A DNA stretch of 64,000 bases from Phycomyces blakesleeanus NRRL 1555(-) (GCF_001638985.1 NW_017265140.1:558001-622000), one strand, 5' to 3'. Counted from the first letter of the stretch, positions 47,591 through 60,241 are shown. Numbers and translations are program-made. Notes: a model not told the origin generated them from the sequence alone.

Positions 47591-47795
47591 ATCTTTATTC
47601 TTAACTAAAAACTATTCTTAAAAATGTAACGATCCCCAGTGGTATTGATTCTGCGACTTAGTTACAAGTGCCAGAAAAGAAATACCAGATCGAGACTTGA
47701 CAGTACTGCGGTTAACCATCTTCAGATTTTATGGATTCATCAAAATAATGTCCAACAAAAATAGTCCAGATTATGAATACCAAAATCTAAAAAGA

Positions 47796-47866
47796 GGTCT
47801 CGCCGAGATTTGAACTCGGATAATGAGAATCAGAATCTCAGATGCTAACCATTACATCACGAAACC
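47796..47866 (-). tRNA. tRNA-Gln (anticodon CUG)
   Basis: Read on the minus strand it begins GGTTTCGTGATGTAATGG and folds as a cloverleaf: a 7-bp acceptor (GGTTTCG with CGAGACC, one G-U), a D arm with TAATGGTTAGC, a 5-bp anticodon stem TGAGA/TCTCA around loop TTCTGAT, and a T arm CCGAGTTCAAATCTCGG. The loop gives anticodon CUG, reading CAG. There is no intron. A T5 run follows the 3' end, fitting RNA polymerase III termination. It is 71 nt without CCA. Confidence 0.9.
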
Positions 47867-48107
47867 GCACATGTTTTGTTACGCGTATTGTAGTAAAACA
47901 AGGCGTTTGGCCATGTCGTGGTGTCCGGTACTGGAAGGTCAGTCTGCTAAGTGGGTTTGTTTGGCAGTTTGTTGTGACGTTTTGTCCTGGTTATGAGAGG
48001 CTGACGTCAACGGTTTGTTAATGTGGTGCTGTGCCCTCGGTGGTAAGAGGAGAATTTTTCCGTGCACAGGAAAAATCTCGTTTCCGTTCCATGTTCCTTC
48101 TACACAA
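47867..48107. other. GC-richer spacer upstream of tRNA
   Basis: No gene. Base composition is clearly less AT-rich than the surroundings. A hairpin at about 48051-48080 pairs ATTTTTCC with GGAAAAAT around GTGCAC. Confidence 0.45.
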
Positions 48108-48330
48108 CACTATAGCGGGATGAATGGCAGGGGCCGAAAGTAGGCACATAACTGCCATTTTTTTGGTCGAAACCCAATAAAATCTCTGCCGTTTGTTGTA
48201 AGATGGTAATGTCATTCGTAGCAATTTAAAAAAGTAACATGAAAACACTTTTTTTGTTGTTGTACAATATTTTCAATACTGTAAAAAATGTTTGTAAGTT
48301 GTAATGACCACTTTGAGTATTGAAATATAT

Positions 48331-48862
48331 TGTTGTGGTGGTTGAAGTTGAAAAAGTTTTTAAGAGGAAGAATTGAAGATTTGAAATTAAGAACGAAGAT
48401 TTGTGAGAACTTGTGTAGGGTTTGTTTATTGAGAAAGATTTAGTATCAAAATTTGACGAGGTTCCTACACTGAACTACTACTGCTATTTATATTATTTTG
48501 GATTGGGAAAATTATATGACTGGGGTCAGATAATTGATCCTATCTGAGCCTTAATCAGAGCAACGTGATCTTGGGATAATTAATATATGATTAATTATAT
48601 AAATGTGTGTAGTCCCAATGAAGTATTAACATCGAAAGTAAATGTGTTTATGAGTTATAATTATGCTTATAATAATCCACTGATGTATCCCATATTATAG
48701 TGATATCATCATATGAAATATAATCACTATCATGCATGCTAAACCTGTGTGTTAAATAATAAAGTAATCGGTAGATACCTTTGACTGGAATAGCTGAAGC
48801 CTTATATTATTTCCTTCAGACTTATTCTCAATTACAGCAGTAGTCAATACTCATTTACAACA
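48331..48862 (-). mobile_element. Solo LTR, family 1, copy 3 (inside element C)
   Basis: 532 bp, TG..CA ends, perfect duplication TATAT (48326-48330, 48863-48867). It lies between the left terminus of C and the 3' end of its transposase gene. Confidence 0.95.
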
Positions 48863-49270
48863 TATATGTTTTATTGAATATCAAAGATGTCAACAATTAT
48901 TAAGATTAATAATTTTTGGAATGTGTGAATGAAATGGTAACATAACTGCCATTTTTTTATTTTTTAAACTACATTCTTTTTTTTTTAGATATTCTTTTTA
49001 TCTTGATGAATTGGCAATTTGATTTTATTTAAATCGCGTAATGGCGTATAGAGCATATAGGGAATGAAGAGAAAAGCATAAGGTGTATAGAGAATAGAAA
49101 AAAAACTGGAGTATATAAAGAAGAAAAGAAAGACGGGGCATATAGAAATTAAAAAAACATAAGAAATAGAGAAAATTAAAAAAAGAATATAAGATACAAG
49201 GATGATATAAAAAATATAAAAGATATAAGGATATAGAACATATAGAAAAATAAAATAAAAATAAAAAGGA

Positions 49271-52200
49271 TTACAGAATGGAAAAATTGCCTTTAGTAAT
49301 GCGCATGTTGTTGTTAAAGATATAATAGGGCGCGATTACATAAAACTGGTTTCCATTCGGTGGGTATTGGACCAGACCAACTTGATGACAAATGTCATTT
49401 ACACTTATAACTGTATAAGTCGGTTGCGTTTGGTGGCCTAGTGTACGGGTGCTTTGTGACCGTTGTTTGACAATAGGTACTGATGAGTCATGACCAGCCA
49501 CGTCATGTTCCTTCATGACCTCCACAAAAGCAAGAAAGTGTGGGAAGCCATAGAAATCTACATGCTGAAAGTAGAACTGTACTGTACTGACGAGCCAGCT
49601 GTGAACAATTACATTACGGTTGCTAAAATAAATAAATAAATAAATAGAATGTAAGCAACTTTTGATTGTATATCAAAAAATATTATACTTACTTTCTATA
49701 GGGGCAAGTAAACATCACGTAATGGTTGCCATGGCTGGTCTCGTTTTTCTTTCTTCGGTACATGCATGAGGAATATACAGTCGAGTCCATCCACAGACGT
49801 GCAGCTACAACAACAACAGAGTCACCAAACTCGTGGCCAGTCAAGCCTGTTGTTCTCCGGTAGTATTTCAATAAAGCTTCCTTCACACTAGGGCCGCCTA
49901 CACCTTCCACCAAATCATCGTTCAAATTAACAAACTGATGAAATGGCTCCCACAACTGCGCACTACTAGGATCATTAGGAAGGTCCATGTAGCTCTCTCT
50001 TCCATATGGCTTTGGCCAAATGAGGTTGATTTCATCACAGATGCTGATTGCCATGCTGGTATAATTGTGAATCGCAAATCGCTCGACGAGAAAACTGGCG
50101 TTTTGGCCACCCTTTGATTTGGACTTTATCAATTTCGAGAAGTCGCCAATTACTCTCTCCATTGAGCAAGTGGAGTAGCATCGCAGGGGGCCTTGCTGCT
50201 TGATGATATAGGGTATACGGACCAGGTAATGTTGCACTGGTCGGAAAACACTACGAGATAGGGTATTATTCTGGACTTGTTGGTATAAAAACGAGTGCCA
50301 GTACTTGAAGTATCTATTATTAATATTTAAAAAATGGTAACAATCAGCTATTTGTAATGATAATATATGAGACATATAATAACTTACGACTCCATCTCAT
50401 CAAGCAATTCTGATGTCAACATCCATTGCAAGGTAAGCGCGCAACCTTTCACAAGAGATAATAGAGCTGTTTTGACAGCCCTATTTGGTAAATAAGGCAT
50501 GACCAAAGTGGGGACAAGGTATAAGAGAAAGTCAAGCCAGTCCACTGCGCGAGTACCATCGATCTTGGCAAATACGTTGTCAAAACTGCCTTGAAATGAG
50601 GTGGGTATATATTTTCGTGAGCTGGTGATACAGTTTCCAATTGTTACAAGGTCTGCTCTTGGTATATGAAAAGGGTATTCGGTGGTATTGAGGGTATTGT
50701 CTGGATGGGTATAATAAAATTTGGTTTCCTTTGTGAGGGTGACGGTAATCAGGTCATACACAAGCTTTCCAATCCCTCTTGCAATTAAATAAAGTTCATC
50801 TAATGCAAAAAATGATCATCCAGAGAAGGTTGAGAGTTGGGTATATATGCTCGGCTGGTATATGTTCTTCGACTATTACAAGCAGTTATTTAGTATGAAA
50901 AAAAGATGGCTAATTGAACATTTGTATACTTACAGGGTTGCCTACTTTGAAGTCTTCCAAAGGTCTTAACCGGGCGGAAATGTCATCAAAGTACATGCCA
51001 TGCCGTCTGTTAGTAGGGCACTTGCCTTTGGTCTCACAAAAACGGCAACCAAATAAACTTGTATGGGAACCAATGTGGGCCATATCAGCTACAGCTGGAA
51101 TATCGCCAGAAGCAAGCAGAAGATATACCTTGGATCTGCAAAGCTCCACTCCATTGTGATTGACAACCAAGCCATGTGCCTCAAGATCTCGCAATTCATT
51201 GATGATGGGTATAAGAAAGGAGTCCAAATGAGTTGACTTCTTGGGGCCAGGCAAGATTGCCAGTTGCAAAAGGTATTTGTTGGTATATCTAAGTATTTTA
51301 TTAGTAATTTTTTTTTAAAAAAAATGTAATAATAATAATAAATAGTAATAAATTAATTAATTACCTGATGAATGGGTCTAGGTTGAATATTATGCAATGG
51401 ATGATGGTATATGAGTTTTTGCCTTTCTTTTGATTGACAAACCCATCGGTATAAAGCCCAATGGCAATATCATCGGGATTGGAGAACAGGCCCTGCTGCA
51501 CCAACTGCTTGTAATTGTCACCATCAAAAATGTCGGTTAGCTGACCAGCTACAGATTCCTGGTTTGCTCTGTAACAGAGGAGTTCTCTTGTGGCTGGATC
51601 TGCCAACATTTGAGAAAGCATATCCCCAACTGACATAAGTTTCATACTGGCGGCTGGTGTCTGACTTTGATCGGGATCAGTCTTGTATCGCGGTTTGCCG
51701 CAGTCAACACAAGATTCCTGGTTGTCATTAATGCCATACAATCGACAACTACTAGAGCAGACATCATACTCATGGCCCTTGACACTTGACTTTGACTTGA
51801 GCAAAGCATCAACAGTTTTGCCATGACTTATCTTAGCCCCAGGTTCTAAAAAAAACGATATCACTACATGATAGTGATCTGGAATTAAAGTACAAGGTAA
51901 CAGAAAATATAATATTTTACCCATCATTATATCGTCATGGTCTCGGATGACAGTGTTTATAAATTGAACAATGTCTCTATATGCTGCTCTAGCAATTCTA
52001 TGCTGTAGCATCAATTGAGACAGATGAATACTCATCAACTCGGCCTTGGTAAAAGTATTTGTACTGATTTGGCTGCTGTCGTAAATGTGAGCTTCACCCT
52101 CACTGTCCTCAAAATTACATGCGCACTTATATGAAATAGTATTATCAAGCTCCATAGACTCCATAGTATATTCTGTAATACATTATTTAGTAATTGGAAA

Positions 52201-52464
52201 ATAAATAATACAATTACAGCTCTTTTCATTACCTGAATTGCTAACAGATTCATCTTCATTACTAGTATCATTTTCGTCATGATACATGTCAACATCATCC
52301 AGAATAGACTGGTCAATTTCAGTCATTGTTGCTGAATCTCCTCTGTGAATTCTCTTGTGGTTTTGCAGCTTCTGGTAGTTATCAAAAAACAAGACACATT
52401 GATCACATTGATATTGCTGTGTAGATATTCTATCTCTCTGCTGGCTGACGTTGGAAGAAGACAT
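49271..52464 (-). pseudogene. Tnp2-like (Plavaka/CACTA) transposase with C2H2 finger, element C, one in-frame TGA
   Basis: About eight exons on the minus strand starting at ATG 52464. The N-terminus has a C2H2 finger (CDQC, 12 residues, HKRIH), then acidic sequence, a Cys-rich stretch (YDVCSSSCRLYG, CVDCGKPRYK) and the transposase core: DIAIGLYTDGF, GDIPAVADMAHIGSHTSLFG with CRFCETKGKCP, SFFALDELYLIARGIGKLVY, FQGSFDNVFAKIDGTRAVDW and LRCYSTCSMERVIGDFSKLI. The C-terminal exon ends at 49271. All introns checked have GT..AG ends. The only defect found is TGA at 50816-50818 just before SFFALDEL. It is less similar to A and B than they are to each other, so it is a separate subfamily. Confidence 0.82.
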
Positions 52465-53903
52465 ATTGGTTGGGTTGGTACGTATGTAATATATAAAATA
52501 AAGCTGCGAAGAGGATTTTGGTGCTATTTATTAAATGTAAAAGACATCTTTATATACTCTTTATTTTTTAACCAAAATGCTTGCGGCTCTTTTTCTTTTT
52601 CTCTTTCATAATGATGATATAGCAATGATTACAGTAATGTCAATGCTAGGTGAAACACCTGTCAGTAAATAATTCCCGTGGTTGGAAAGATTCTTCTTCA
52701 TTAATAATTATGATGTAAGTTAAAATACTTCTTGGTTGACAAGGGGGTACCATTAAAAGAGCACTGGTGAAACAGACACGTACTCTTTACTTGTGAGCGA
52801 TTAGATATTCTTTGGGCTTTATAAAGAGGTATATGTATATTTAGGATAATTAATGACCAAATAATTTATGTTTTTTTTTAAATAAATTATCAATTACTCT
52901 CTAATACCAAAAGCAAAGAAAAACAGCCTTCTAATAATTAACAGTTAAAAAAAAGTAGTACTGTATAAACACATTGGTAGAAAAGACATATTTATATTAT
53001 CTGTGTTGTACTAATAATATTTTTGAGATAGTGAATATATATTTAGCTAATAGCATTATTTTCTTGTTTATGTATAAAACTTAAAGAAATAGATATAGAT
53101 AATGAGGGCTATAGTCTGATACTCTTTTACTGACATCATCAAGATAAGCACTACTGATCGAAAGGGGTGTTAATTGAAAGTGCTGATGTGAGTTAAAGCA
53201 CACCTTTTTCAAAAATGTACGGTTTCAGTCAAATATGCCCCTTGGTAAATAATAGTAATGACAGTTAAAATTATTTTTACCTTTGATGACAGCATCAATC
53301 AAAACGCGTTTTAGTCGATAATGATAATAAGTATGATATGAACTTGAGTATCATAACATTTACTTTAATGTTGATAAAAAGGGGCTAATTAACTATATGA
53401 TGTTCAGATGTTATATAGCTACTGTAGAGTATATTTAAAGTTATAATTTTAACTGGTACAGGGTTTTGTCATTGAGAACTTTAACCAAATTTCATGCTAT
53501 ATCTGCAATATGTATAGAGTTATATTATTATATCATATACTTTAAAACATTTAATATGTAGACGGTGCAAAGTATGAACATTTATACATATAATATTGAT
53601 TTAAAGTCTAATTCATTTTATCTTTATATTTCTTACAGTTTTGTTGTGTTGACACAAAAAGACTGTATCATGTTCACATGAGCTACTGCAGACAGGTGCA
53701 GACAGGTGCATACAAGTGCATAAGCATCCCTTCTTTTATATGTTTTGTTTGTACATCTGTCTGTATCTTTTTCATATAAATAGCTATCAATTACTTGTAA
53801 TAAATCGTTGCCTTTCTCAAACTCAAATCGCTCTTATTCTACTTGTCTAAACTATCACCTTTTCTTTTCAACTCACTGCTTATAGCTAAAAAAAAACTTA
53901 AAC
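52465..53903. other. Divergent 5' region of element C, no gene seen
   Basis: 1.4 kb of AT-rich spacer between the starts of the transposase and accessory genes. It holds a tandem of CAGACAGGTGCA near 53690-53712 and must contain both promoters. Confidence 0.5.
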
Positions 53904-54934
53904 ATGTCCGATATTAACACAACTCTCCTCAACTCAATTCAAAAGATTGAGGTTGATCTTGCTGAAATCAAGCAAGCATTGCGCGAGCTTCAAAGGCAAT
54001 TCAGCAATCAATTTGTGCCAGCAGTCAGTGCGGAAGATCTAACTACAATGCAACAAAGCATTATTGAGCAGAGTTGTAAGTCATATATATTCTGTGCTTA
54101 GATGTTTATTTACTTTATTAATATTGTCATACATTTTTTGTAGCTCTTGAGTGCATTGCCGAGTCTGTGAAAAGAGCCCAGCTCACAGAGTACCCTGATT
54201 AGCTTGGTAAGCGAGTAATCAATACTGGCGGCGAGTTCAAAGGAAAAAACGAAGCACAAAAATACAATCTGTTGCTTCAGATTCTTCATGAGCAGGACTG
54301 GAAGGCGCGCTGCAAAGAAGTTCCACAAGGGCAGTATTTGCCCCCATTAGTCCCTCTTTCAGACCATGATTTGACAGTAAAAAGACTGCATCTCAAAACA
54401 TTAGGCCGTACGGTAAAGCATGATATCATTAACAAAGACTATCCTGCGGCCTCAAAAGAATGGAAGAATATCCCAGAGAAAAACAGGGAATACTACATGA
54501 TGCATTTGGAGAGGTTGGCGAAGAATGGTGGATTGCACATCCACCAATGTAAAAGAATGTGGTGTGCAAGAAGCCTTCTTCGGGAAAGCTTCAAGAGCGA
54601 CAACCAGACGCACAAGAGAAGAATGGCAGAGAAGAACAAAGTAAGTTTATCAATTAACAAATCTATATATTGTAAACTTTAATTAACATCGTTTCCTTTT
54701 ATTATGCTATAGACACAGCGAGACATAAGTGATTCTTCACTTTCTTCTCCTGATATGTCAGAAACTGGTGATGTTGAGTCGCCCATAATGGCAGATGTGC
54801 TGTAAGTTACCATTGTTGCTTTTTCTCATGCGCTGTTAATACAAAACTAATATAAACTTCTTACTCTTTTATGTAGGTCTCCTCCACCCACAGCAAGTGT
54901 TGAGCCTGCTTGCAAGAGAAGCCGAAGATCGTAG
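53904..54934 (+). pseudogene. Coiled-coil accessory gene of element C, one in-frame TAG
   Basis: Four exons (53904-54075, 54144-54640, 54713-54801, 54877-54934) in one frame. Residues 1-57 form a coiled coil (LLNSIQKIEVDLAEIKQALR). The second exon encodes a helical, basic domain with KEWKNIPEKNREYYMMHLER and GGLHIHQCKRMWCARSLLRE, aligning to the accessory protein of B at W, IP, R and C-x3-W. The tail is Ser/Asp-rich and ends KRSRRS, a nuclear-localisation-like motif. An in-frame TAG at 54200-54202 (EYPD-stop-LGKR) interrupts it; a C-to-T change from CAG would explain it. It is divergent from the transposase. Its function is unknown; the nuclear, DNA-associated role is inferred. Confidence 0.65.
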
Positions 54935-55983
54935 TTTGGCTGCTGTGATTGGCCGAGTTTGATTTTTTTAGTCTGTCTTTAGTGCATTTTTTTTCTTATC
55001 TCGTCATTTTTTTTTTATGTTTTTTATTCTTTTTTCTTTCATATAAAAAATTTATTTACCTCTTTCATATGATTGCTAATGTTGTGATTACAAGAATTTG
55101 AAGCTAATGTACAGCATCTACAATTCCGCTACATTCAAATATAAAAGGAAATAGTATATAGCCTTTTTTTTGGGAAAAAAATTAATAGTAATATTTTTGT
55201 ACTGATATATTATACTTGGGAGTCGTTCTATTATATGTAAGTATATTGAGTAGAATAAACACGTTAAGCTTTCTAACAAGATGCTCATTCCGGTTGTATG
55301 AATCAGATTCGAATTAGCTTCATGTTACATGACTTGAATCTTTGCTCAAGTTTTTCTTCTTCTACAATAACGACTTTCTATAGTGCTTATGTTTTATTGC
55401 TTTTCTTATATATAGATCTTAAATATTAATACATTCTTTAATATATATATATTCTTAGAGTAAATGCTTATTTTACTGAACAAGTAAGCATATTATATAA
55501 AGGTAAGCATTATAATAATATTATATCTATTTATTTATTTTAAGTTTTTTCTCTAATATTAGTATATTTGTAGAAATCGGTAAAAAATAATAAGTGCTAT
55601 CTAAGATATATTAGAATACCCAAAGTATATGAAATACAATTTGAATAGTAGTGTTTTACTGCATACGTTTTGCAGTAGCTAAACAGAACCATTTTTTATT
55701 GCGAGTGACCGATGGAATTGTTTTTTCATTATTACTATTATTATTATCATTTTCATTTAATAAAACATGCATTGAAATAAAGATTTAATTCAATTAAACC
55801 CGATTCAATATTGTATAATAAAAAACAGACCATTCTGTTAAAGCTGCAAAGGAAAAACAAGAGGTTGTGCTAGAATTGAAAGCAATAGAACAAAAGAAAG
55901 AATGTAATAGAGGAAAGGAAGGACGCTTGATTTTTTTTTTGAAAAATGATAACAGTGCCTGTTTTGGCTTTTTACATAATAAA

Positions 55984-56020
55984 TAACTGCCATTTTTTAT
56001 TAAGTAAAAAATGGCAGTTA
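55984..56020. repeat. Palindromic subterminal repeat of element C
   Basis: TAACTGCCATTTTTT and its complement are separated by 7 nt, directly followed by TGTTACCAAAGTGGTAACA, another palindrome. These lie 45-80 bp inside the right terminus and match the subterminal motif at the left end. Confidence 0.85.
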
Positions 56021-56064
56021 TGTTACCAAAGTGGTAACATGTTACCATTTTCTCCACCGTAGTG

Positions 56065-56504
56065 CACAATACTTTTTCCTTTTCCCTTGTTAACATATTT
56101 GTTTACATTGTACTCATTCAAAATTATGGTCCCCCATGCTAGTAACATTCCTCTTCTACAATGCACATAATTCATCTTGCTGACATCTCTGCATAACATC
56201 AGTACCTTTATTATTATATTTTTACCGTATTTTTATTCATATATTTTATCCTTGCCATATTGCACTGCAAAAACATCTTAAAATAATTGAATTCCACTTA
56301 CCTGGAATTATTGATAATAGTAGCCAAAAAATTACAACCCAGGTCATTTCCTGTGTTTAGCAGCAAGAATATATTTAAAGATATATCATTGACCTAATAT
56401 ATATCAGAGTCTCTGAGAGAATTTTTTCAAAATAATAAAGACAATTATAATAAGCAACGACTGTTACACACTTCCTTTATTATTAAAAAAAATTAAATAA
56501 AAAA
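56065..56504. other. Spacer between elements C and D, no gene seen
   Basis: 440 bp of AT-rich sequence. The left terminus of element D should be here but I cannot identify it. Confidence 0.35.
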
Positions 56505-59500
56505 ATGTTTGCCACTGCCAATCCCAATAAAGTTTGTTACAAATGCACAAGATGCAATCGCAATCCTCTCGGATACACCAAGACAGATAAAAGAACTGTC
56601 AAGCGTCATACCCAGAATGATAATGACAGGAATATGGATAAAACCATTAATGGTAAATTAAGTTATCAATTTTTCATTTATTTATATAATGTATTCTAAT
56701 CCATTAGAACAAATAGTTTTGACAGCCAAAGTAAACACTAGTGAAGCTGATATGAACATAGATCAAATTGAAGAACATATTGAATGTAATAGTATTTTAT
56801 TTTTTATACCCAATGCGCACTCTATTTAAACTTGGTCCCAATAGATGATAATTACTCTGTTGGTGCACCCTCACCAGAGCAGTATGTCAATACCTACTTA
56901 TCTCTTTTGGTGGAAGAATCTCTTTTTGAAACAGAGGAGTATACTTCAGAGTATGAGTGTGAATATGAGTCGTCGGATGAATTTGAGCAAGAAGAACAGA
57001 ACAGAGAGCAAGAACAGGGTAAATATTAAAAATAAACTATGATTGAAGAAAAACGATTTGAATTAAAGAAATAAAAAATTATTATTATTTTATGATAACT
57101 TACAAAGTCTACAGAAAACCTTTCAGAGAATATTTGGCATTAAGTAATTGCGGTTTTCACTGTGATATTTATTTCTAGCTTCATTGTAGATGAAGGCGCA
57201 GTAATTTTGATTACATTCATAAATATAATCCTCAAACATTATGGAGAGAATTTCCGACTTCCCACAAGCATTCCGGGTTTGAGGAAAATGATAGGATACA
57301 ATGACTTGACAAACGGCATATCAAAATATGTAGCATGCAGTAATTGTCACACATTGTACAATTACAGCAACAACACGCATACATCCTGCAATTTCAAAAG
57401 AGTTGGTAGTGTTGTAAATGAGTATTGACTTCTGCTGTAATTGAGAATAAGTCTGAAGGAAATAATATAAGGTCTCAGCTATTCCAGTCAAAGGTGTCTA
57501 CCGATTACTTTATTATTTAACACACAGGTTTAGCATGCATGATAGTGATTACATTTCATATGATGATATCATCATAATATGGGATACATCAGTGGATTAT
57601 TATAAGCATAATTATAACTCATAAACACATTTACTTTCGATGTTAATACTTCATTGGGACTACACACATTTATATAATTAATCATACATTAATTATCCCA
57701 AGATCACGTTGCTCTGATTAAGGCTCAGATAGAATCGATTACCTGACCCCAGTCATATAATTTTCCCAATCCAAAACAATATAAATAGCAGTAGTAGTTC
57801 AGTGTAGGAACCAGGTCAAACTTTGATACAAAATCCTTTCTCAATAAATAAAACCTACACAAATTCTCACAAATCTTCGTTCCTAATCTCAAATCTTCAA
57901 TTCTTCCTCTTAAAAGCTTCTTCAACTTCAACCACCACAACAGGTAGTAAGACACATTGTAAGAATAATCTCTATAAGTCTAGTATGAAGAATGCTATGG
58001 TTCCAAAGTGCACATTTGTTTATAACTCATTGACAACTACCTTGAAAAAAATGTTTACACATCCTTCTTTTGAGAGTATGATCAACAGATGGAATTGTGA
58101 ACCAAAAGTCAATGATACTTTATTCGATGTATATAATGGAAAGATGTGGAACAAATAAGTGGATAAAGATGATGTCCAGTTTATTTCCAAGGAACGATCA
58201 TTACTATTGGCACTGAACATTGATTGATTTCAACCATTTGATGGAGTAACATATTCTTGTGGTGCAATATATCTGACATTTAACAATCTGCCAAGAGAAG
58301 AGTGGAACAAGGCAGAAAATATCATTCTTGTTGGATTGATGCCTGAACCTAAAGAAGCAAGCACCAACGAGATCAATAACTATTTGTGTCCTCTTGTTGA
58401 TGAACTTATGCTATTGTATAAAGATATCACAATTGATACATATAACTGCTCAGGTGCTCTGGTGCGTGCTGCTCTGTTGATAGTTGCATGCAACATCCCT
58501 GCTGCAAGAAAGACGTGTGGGTTTACATCTTATAACAGCACATATGCATGCTACAAATGCAATCGTCAGTTTGCTCATATTGATGGGACTACTGCTGTAA
58601 ACTATTTTGGGCTTAAGTTTTCGGAATGGGTAGGCTGCACAAAAGAAGAAAATTGCAGACATGCAAACCTGTGGAAGAATGCAAAGACATTGACAGAGAG
58701 AAAGCAATTGGAGATTGAGAATGGTGTTCGTTGGTCTGAGCTTCATCAACTTGTGTACTTTGAGCCAGTGTGTGCAGCCATTATTGATCCCATGTACAGC
58801 CTTTTTCTCGGGACTGCAAAACGAATGATGGATATTTGGATTGCAAACAATTTGCTTGATGACAAAGATTTTGTAGAGATGCAGGAAGAGGCTAATAGAA
58901 TGATACTCCCTGTAGGGTATACGACTCTGAAGATAAAGATTGGAAAGAAATTTCCATTTATGAAGGCAGATGAGTGGAAATAATGGTGCCTGATATACTC
59001 TCTTGTTCTGCTTAAGACATGCCTGCGAGATGATCTGCTTGGCAATTGGACCCATTTTGTCGATGTATGCAGAGAATTGACGAAGCCAAGTATCACCAAA
59101 AATGGAATCAAAAAAGCTCACGAAAGTTTGGAGGAGTTCTATGTTGGTTGTGAAGACTTTTATAAACCAGATGTATTTGTGCAAAACATGTATCTCCATC
59201 TCCACCTAAAAGAAACGATTGAGGACTTTGGGCCAATTTACAGATTTTGGCTATTTAGCTTTGAGCACTATAATGGTGTATTGAAAGGGTTTGAGACAAA
59301 CCAGAAGAGTGGGTTCGAGAATACCTACATGAAAAGGTTTCTTGAGAGTTCTTACAATGGTGACTTTTGTCAAGCGCATCTCAGAAATGTTACTAGCCCT
59401 TTACTCCTCTCTCTTTTTCTCAAGCTGTCTGGCCGTAGAATCTATAATCCTGCACTTTCGCCACATCCTCTGATACCGTCATTCTTTCACTTGCCAACGT

Positions 59501-60135
59501 TCCTACAATCTGCTGAAAAGCCTTCAAAGCAAACATTTGGCAACAAACCTCTACCTCTTTCCGCTCTATCATTGTGTTTGAAGCCACCAACAACAATGAG
59601 AAAATCCGAGTATGATTGTCTGCTCGATTTCTATAAAATTGAGTATGACAATGATTCTCTTTGTAGTATCAAGACAACAATCAGAAATTGTTGGTCTGTG
59701 AATGACCAAATCCAGAAGATTTCGTCCATCAATCTTCTTGGATAAGTTTACACAGGTGGAGAAGGCTTGGTCGTGAGAAGATTGCATATACAAGTGAAAT
59801 TTATTGAAAAAAGTGGAGACTCTGAGGAAAGATATGCTGGTCGTATTAAGTACTTGTTCTTGCACGATTTTACATCAGACCTCATGCACACCAACCTTTC
59901 ACCTTGTCACAACCCCCAGCACATATTTGCCTTCGTTGAGTGGTACAAAATTCCTTGCCATCAACCTAGAATCAAGCAGGGCATCGAGTTGTATGAGCCA
60001 GAATTTCTGAAGTATGACTACAACATTCTGCCTGTCCACTGCATCTTGTCACCAATTGCAATTGGAAGTCATGTGTCTGGTAGTGGTGCGGCAAAAGTTG
60101 TTGTTATTCCTCTGCCAAGAAAGCTGTACACTTAA
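56505..60135 (+). pseudogene. Tnp2-like transposase, element D, broken by an LTR and stops
   Basis: Exon 1 (56505-56650) carries a zinc-finger-like CYKCTRCNR...KRH. Later exons encode an acidic linker and YVACSNCHTLYNYS. At 57410 a solo LTR splits an exon; the two sides join in frame if the LTR and one duplication are ignored. The core follows: FNNLPREEWNKAENIILVGL, YNCSGALVRAALLIVACNIP, CGFTSYNSTYACYKCNRQF, HQLVYFEPVCAAIIDPMYSL, RFWLFSFEHYNGVLKGFETN and the C-terminal HPLHCILSPIAI-like region. Stops: TAA 58156, TGA 58225 (a conserved Trp of DWFQPF), TAA 58981 and TAA 59743. C-to-T or G-to-A changes could explain all four. It belongs to a different branch from A-C and is dead. Confidence 0.85.
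57410..57942 (+). mobile_element. Solo LTR, family 1, copy 4 (inside transposase D)
   Basis: 533 bp with TG..CA ends and perfect duplication GGTAG (57405-57409, 57943-57947). The flanking codons read on in the same frame across one copy of the duplication, so it entered a once intact exon. Confidence 0.95.
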
Positions 60136-60241
60136 TAAAATACTCTATCTTTTTTTAAAATAATAATAATAATATAACACATAGTTCATAGACATAAAAA
60201 GAGATGTGATAAAGAGTGCAACTAAAAAGACAGAAATTTTA

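Larger units (their letters stand above)
48108..56064. mobile_element. CACTA/Plavaka-type element C, full structure
   Basis: Left end CACTATAGCGGGATGAATGG, right end (complement) CACTACGGTGGAGAAAATGG, both followed inward by ACATAACTGCCATTTTTT. Flanking CACAA is present on both sides (48103-48107 and 56065-56069), a 5-bp duplication. Copies of TAACTGCCATTTTTT recur at 48149, 48940 and 55984-56020. It holds a minus-strand transposase and a divergent plus-strand accessory gene, plus a solo LTR near the left end. Confidence 0.85.
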
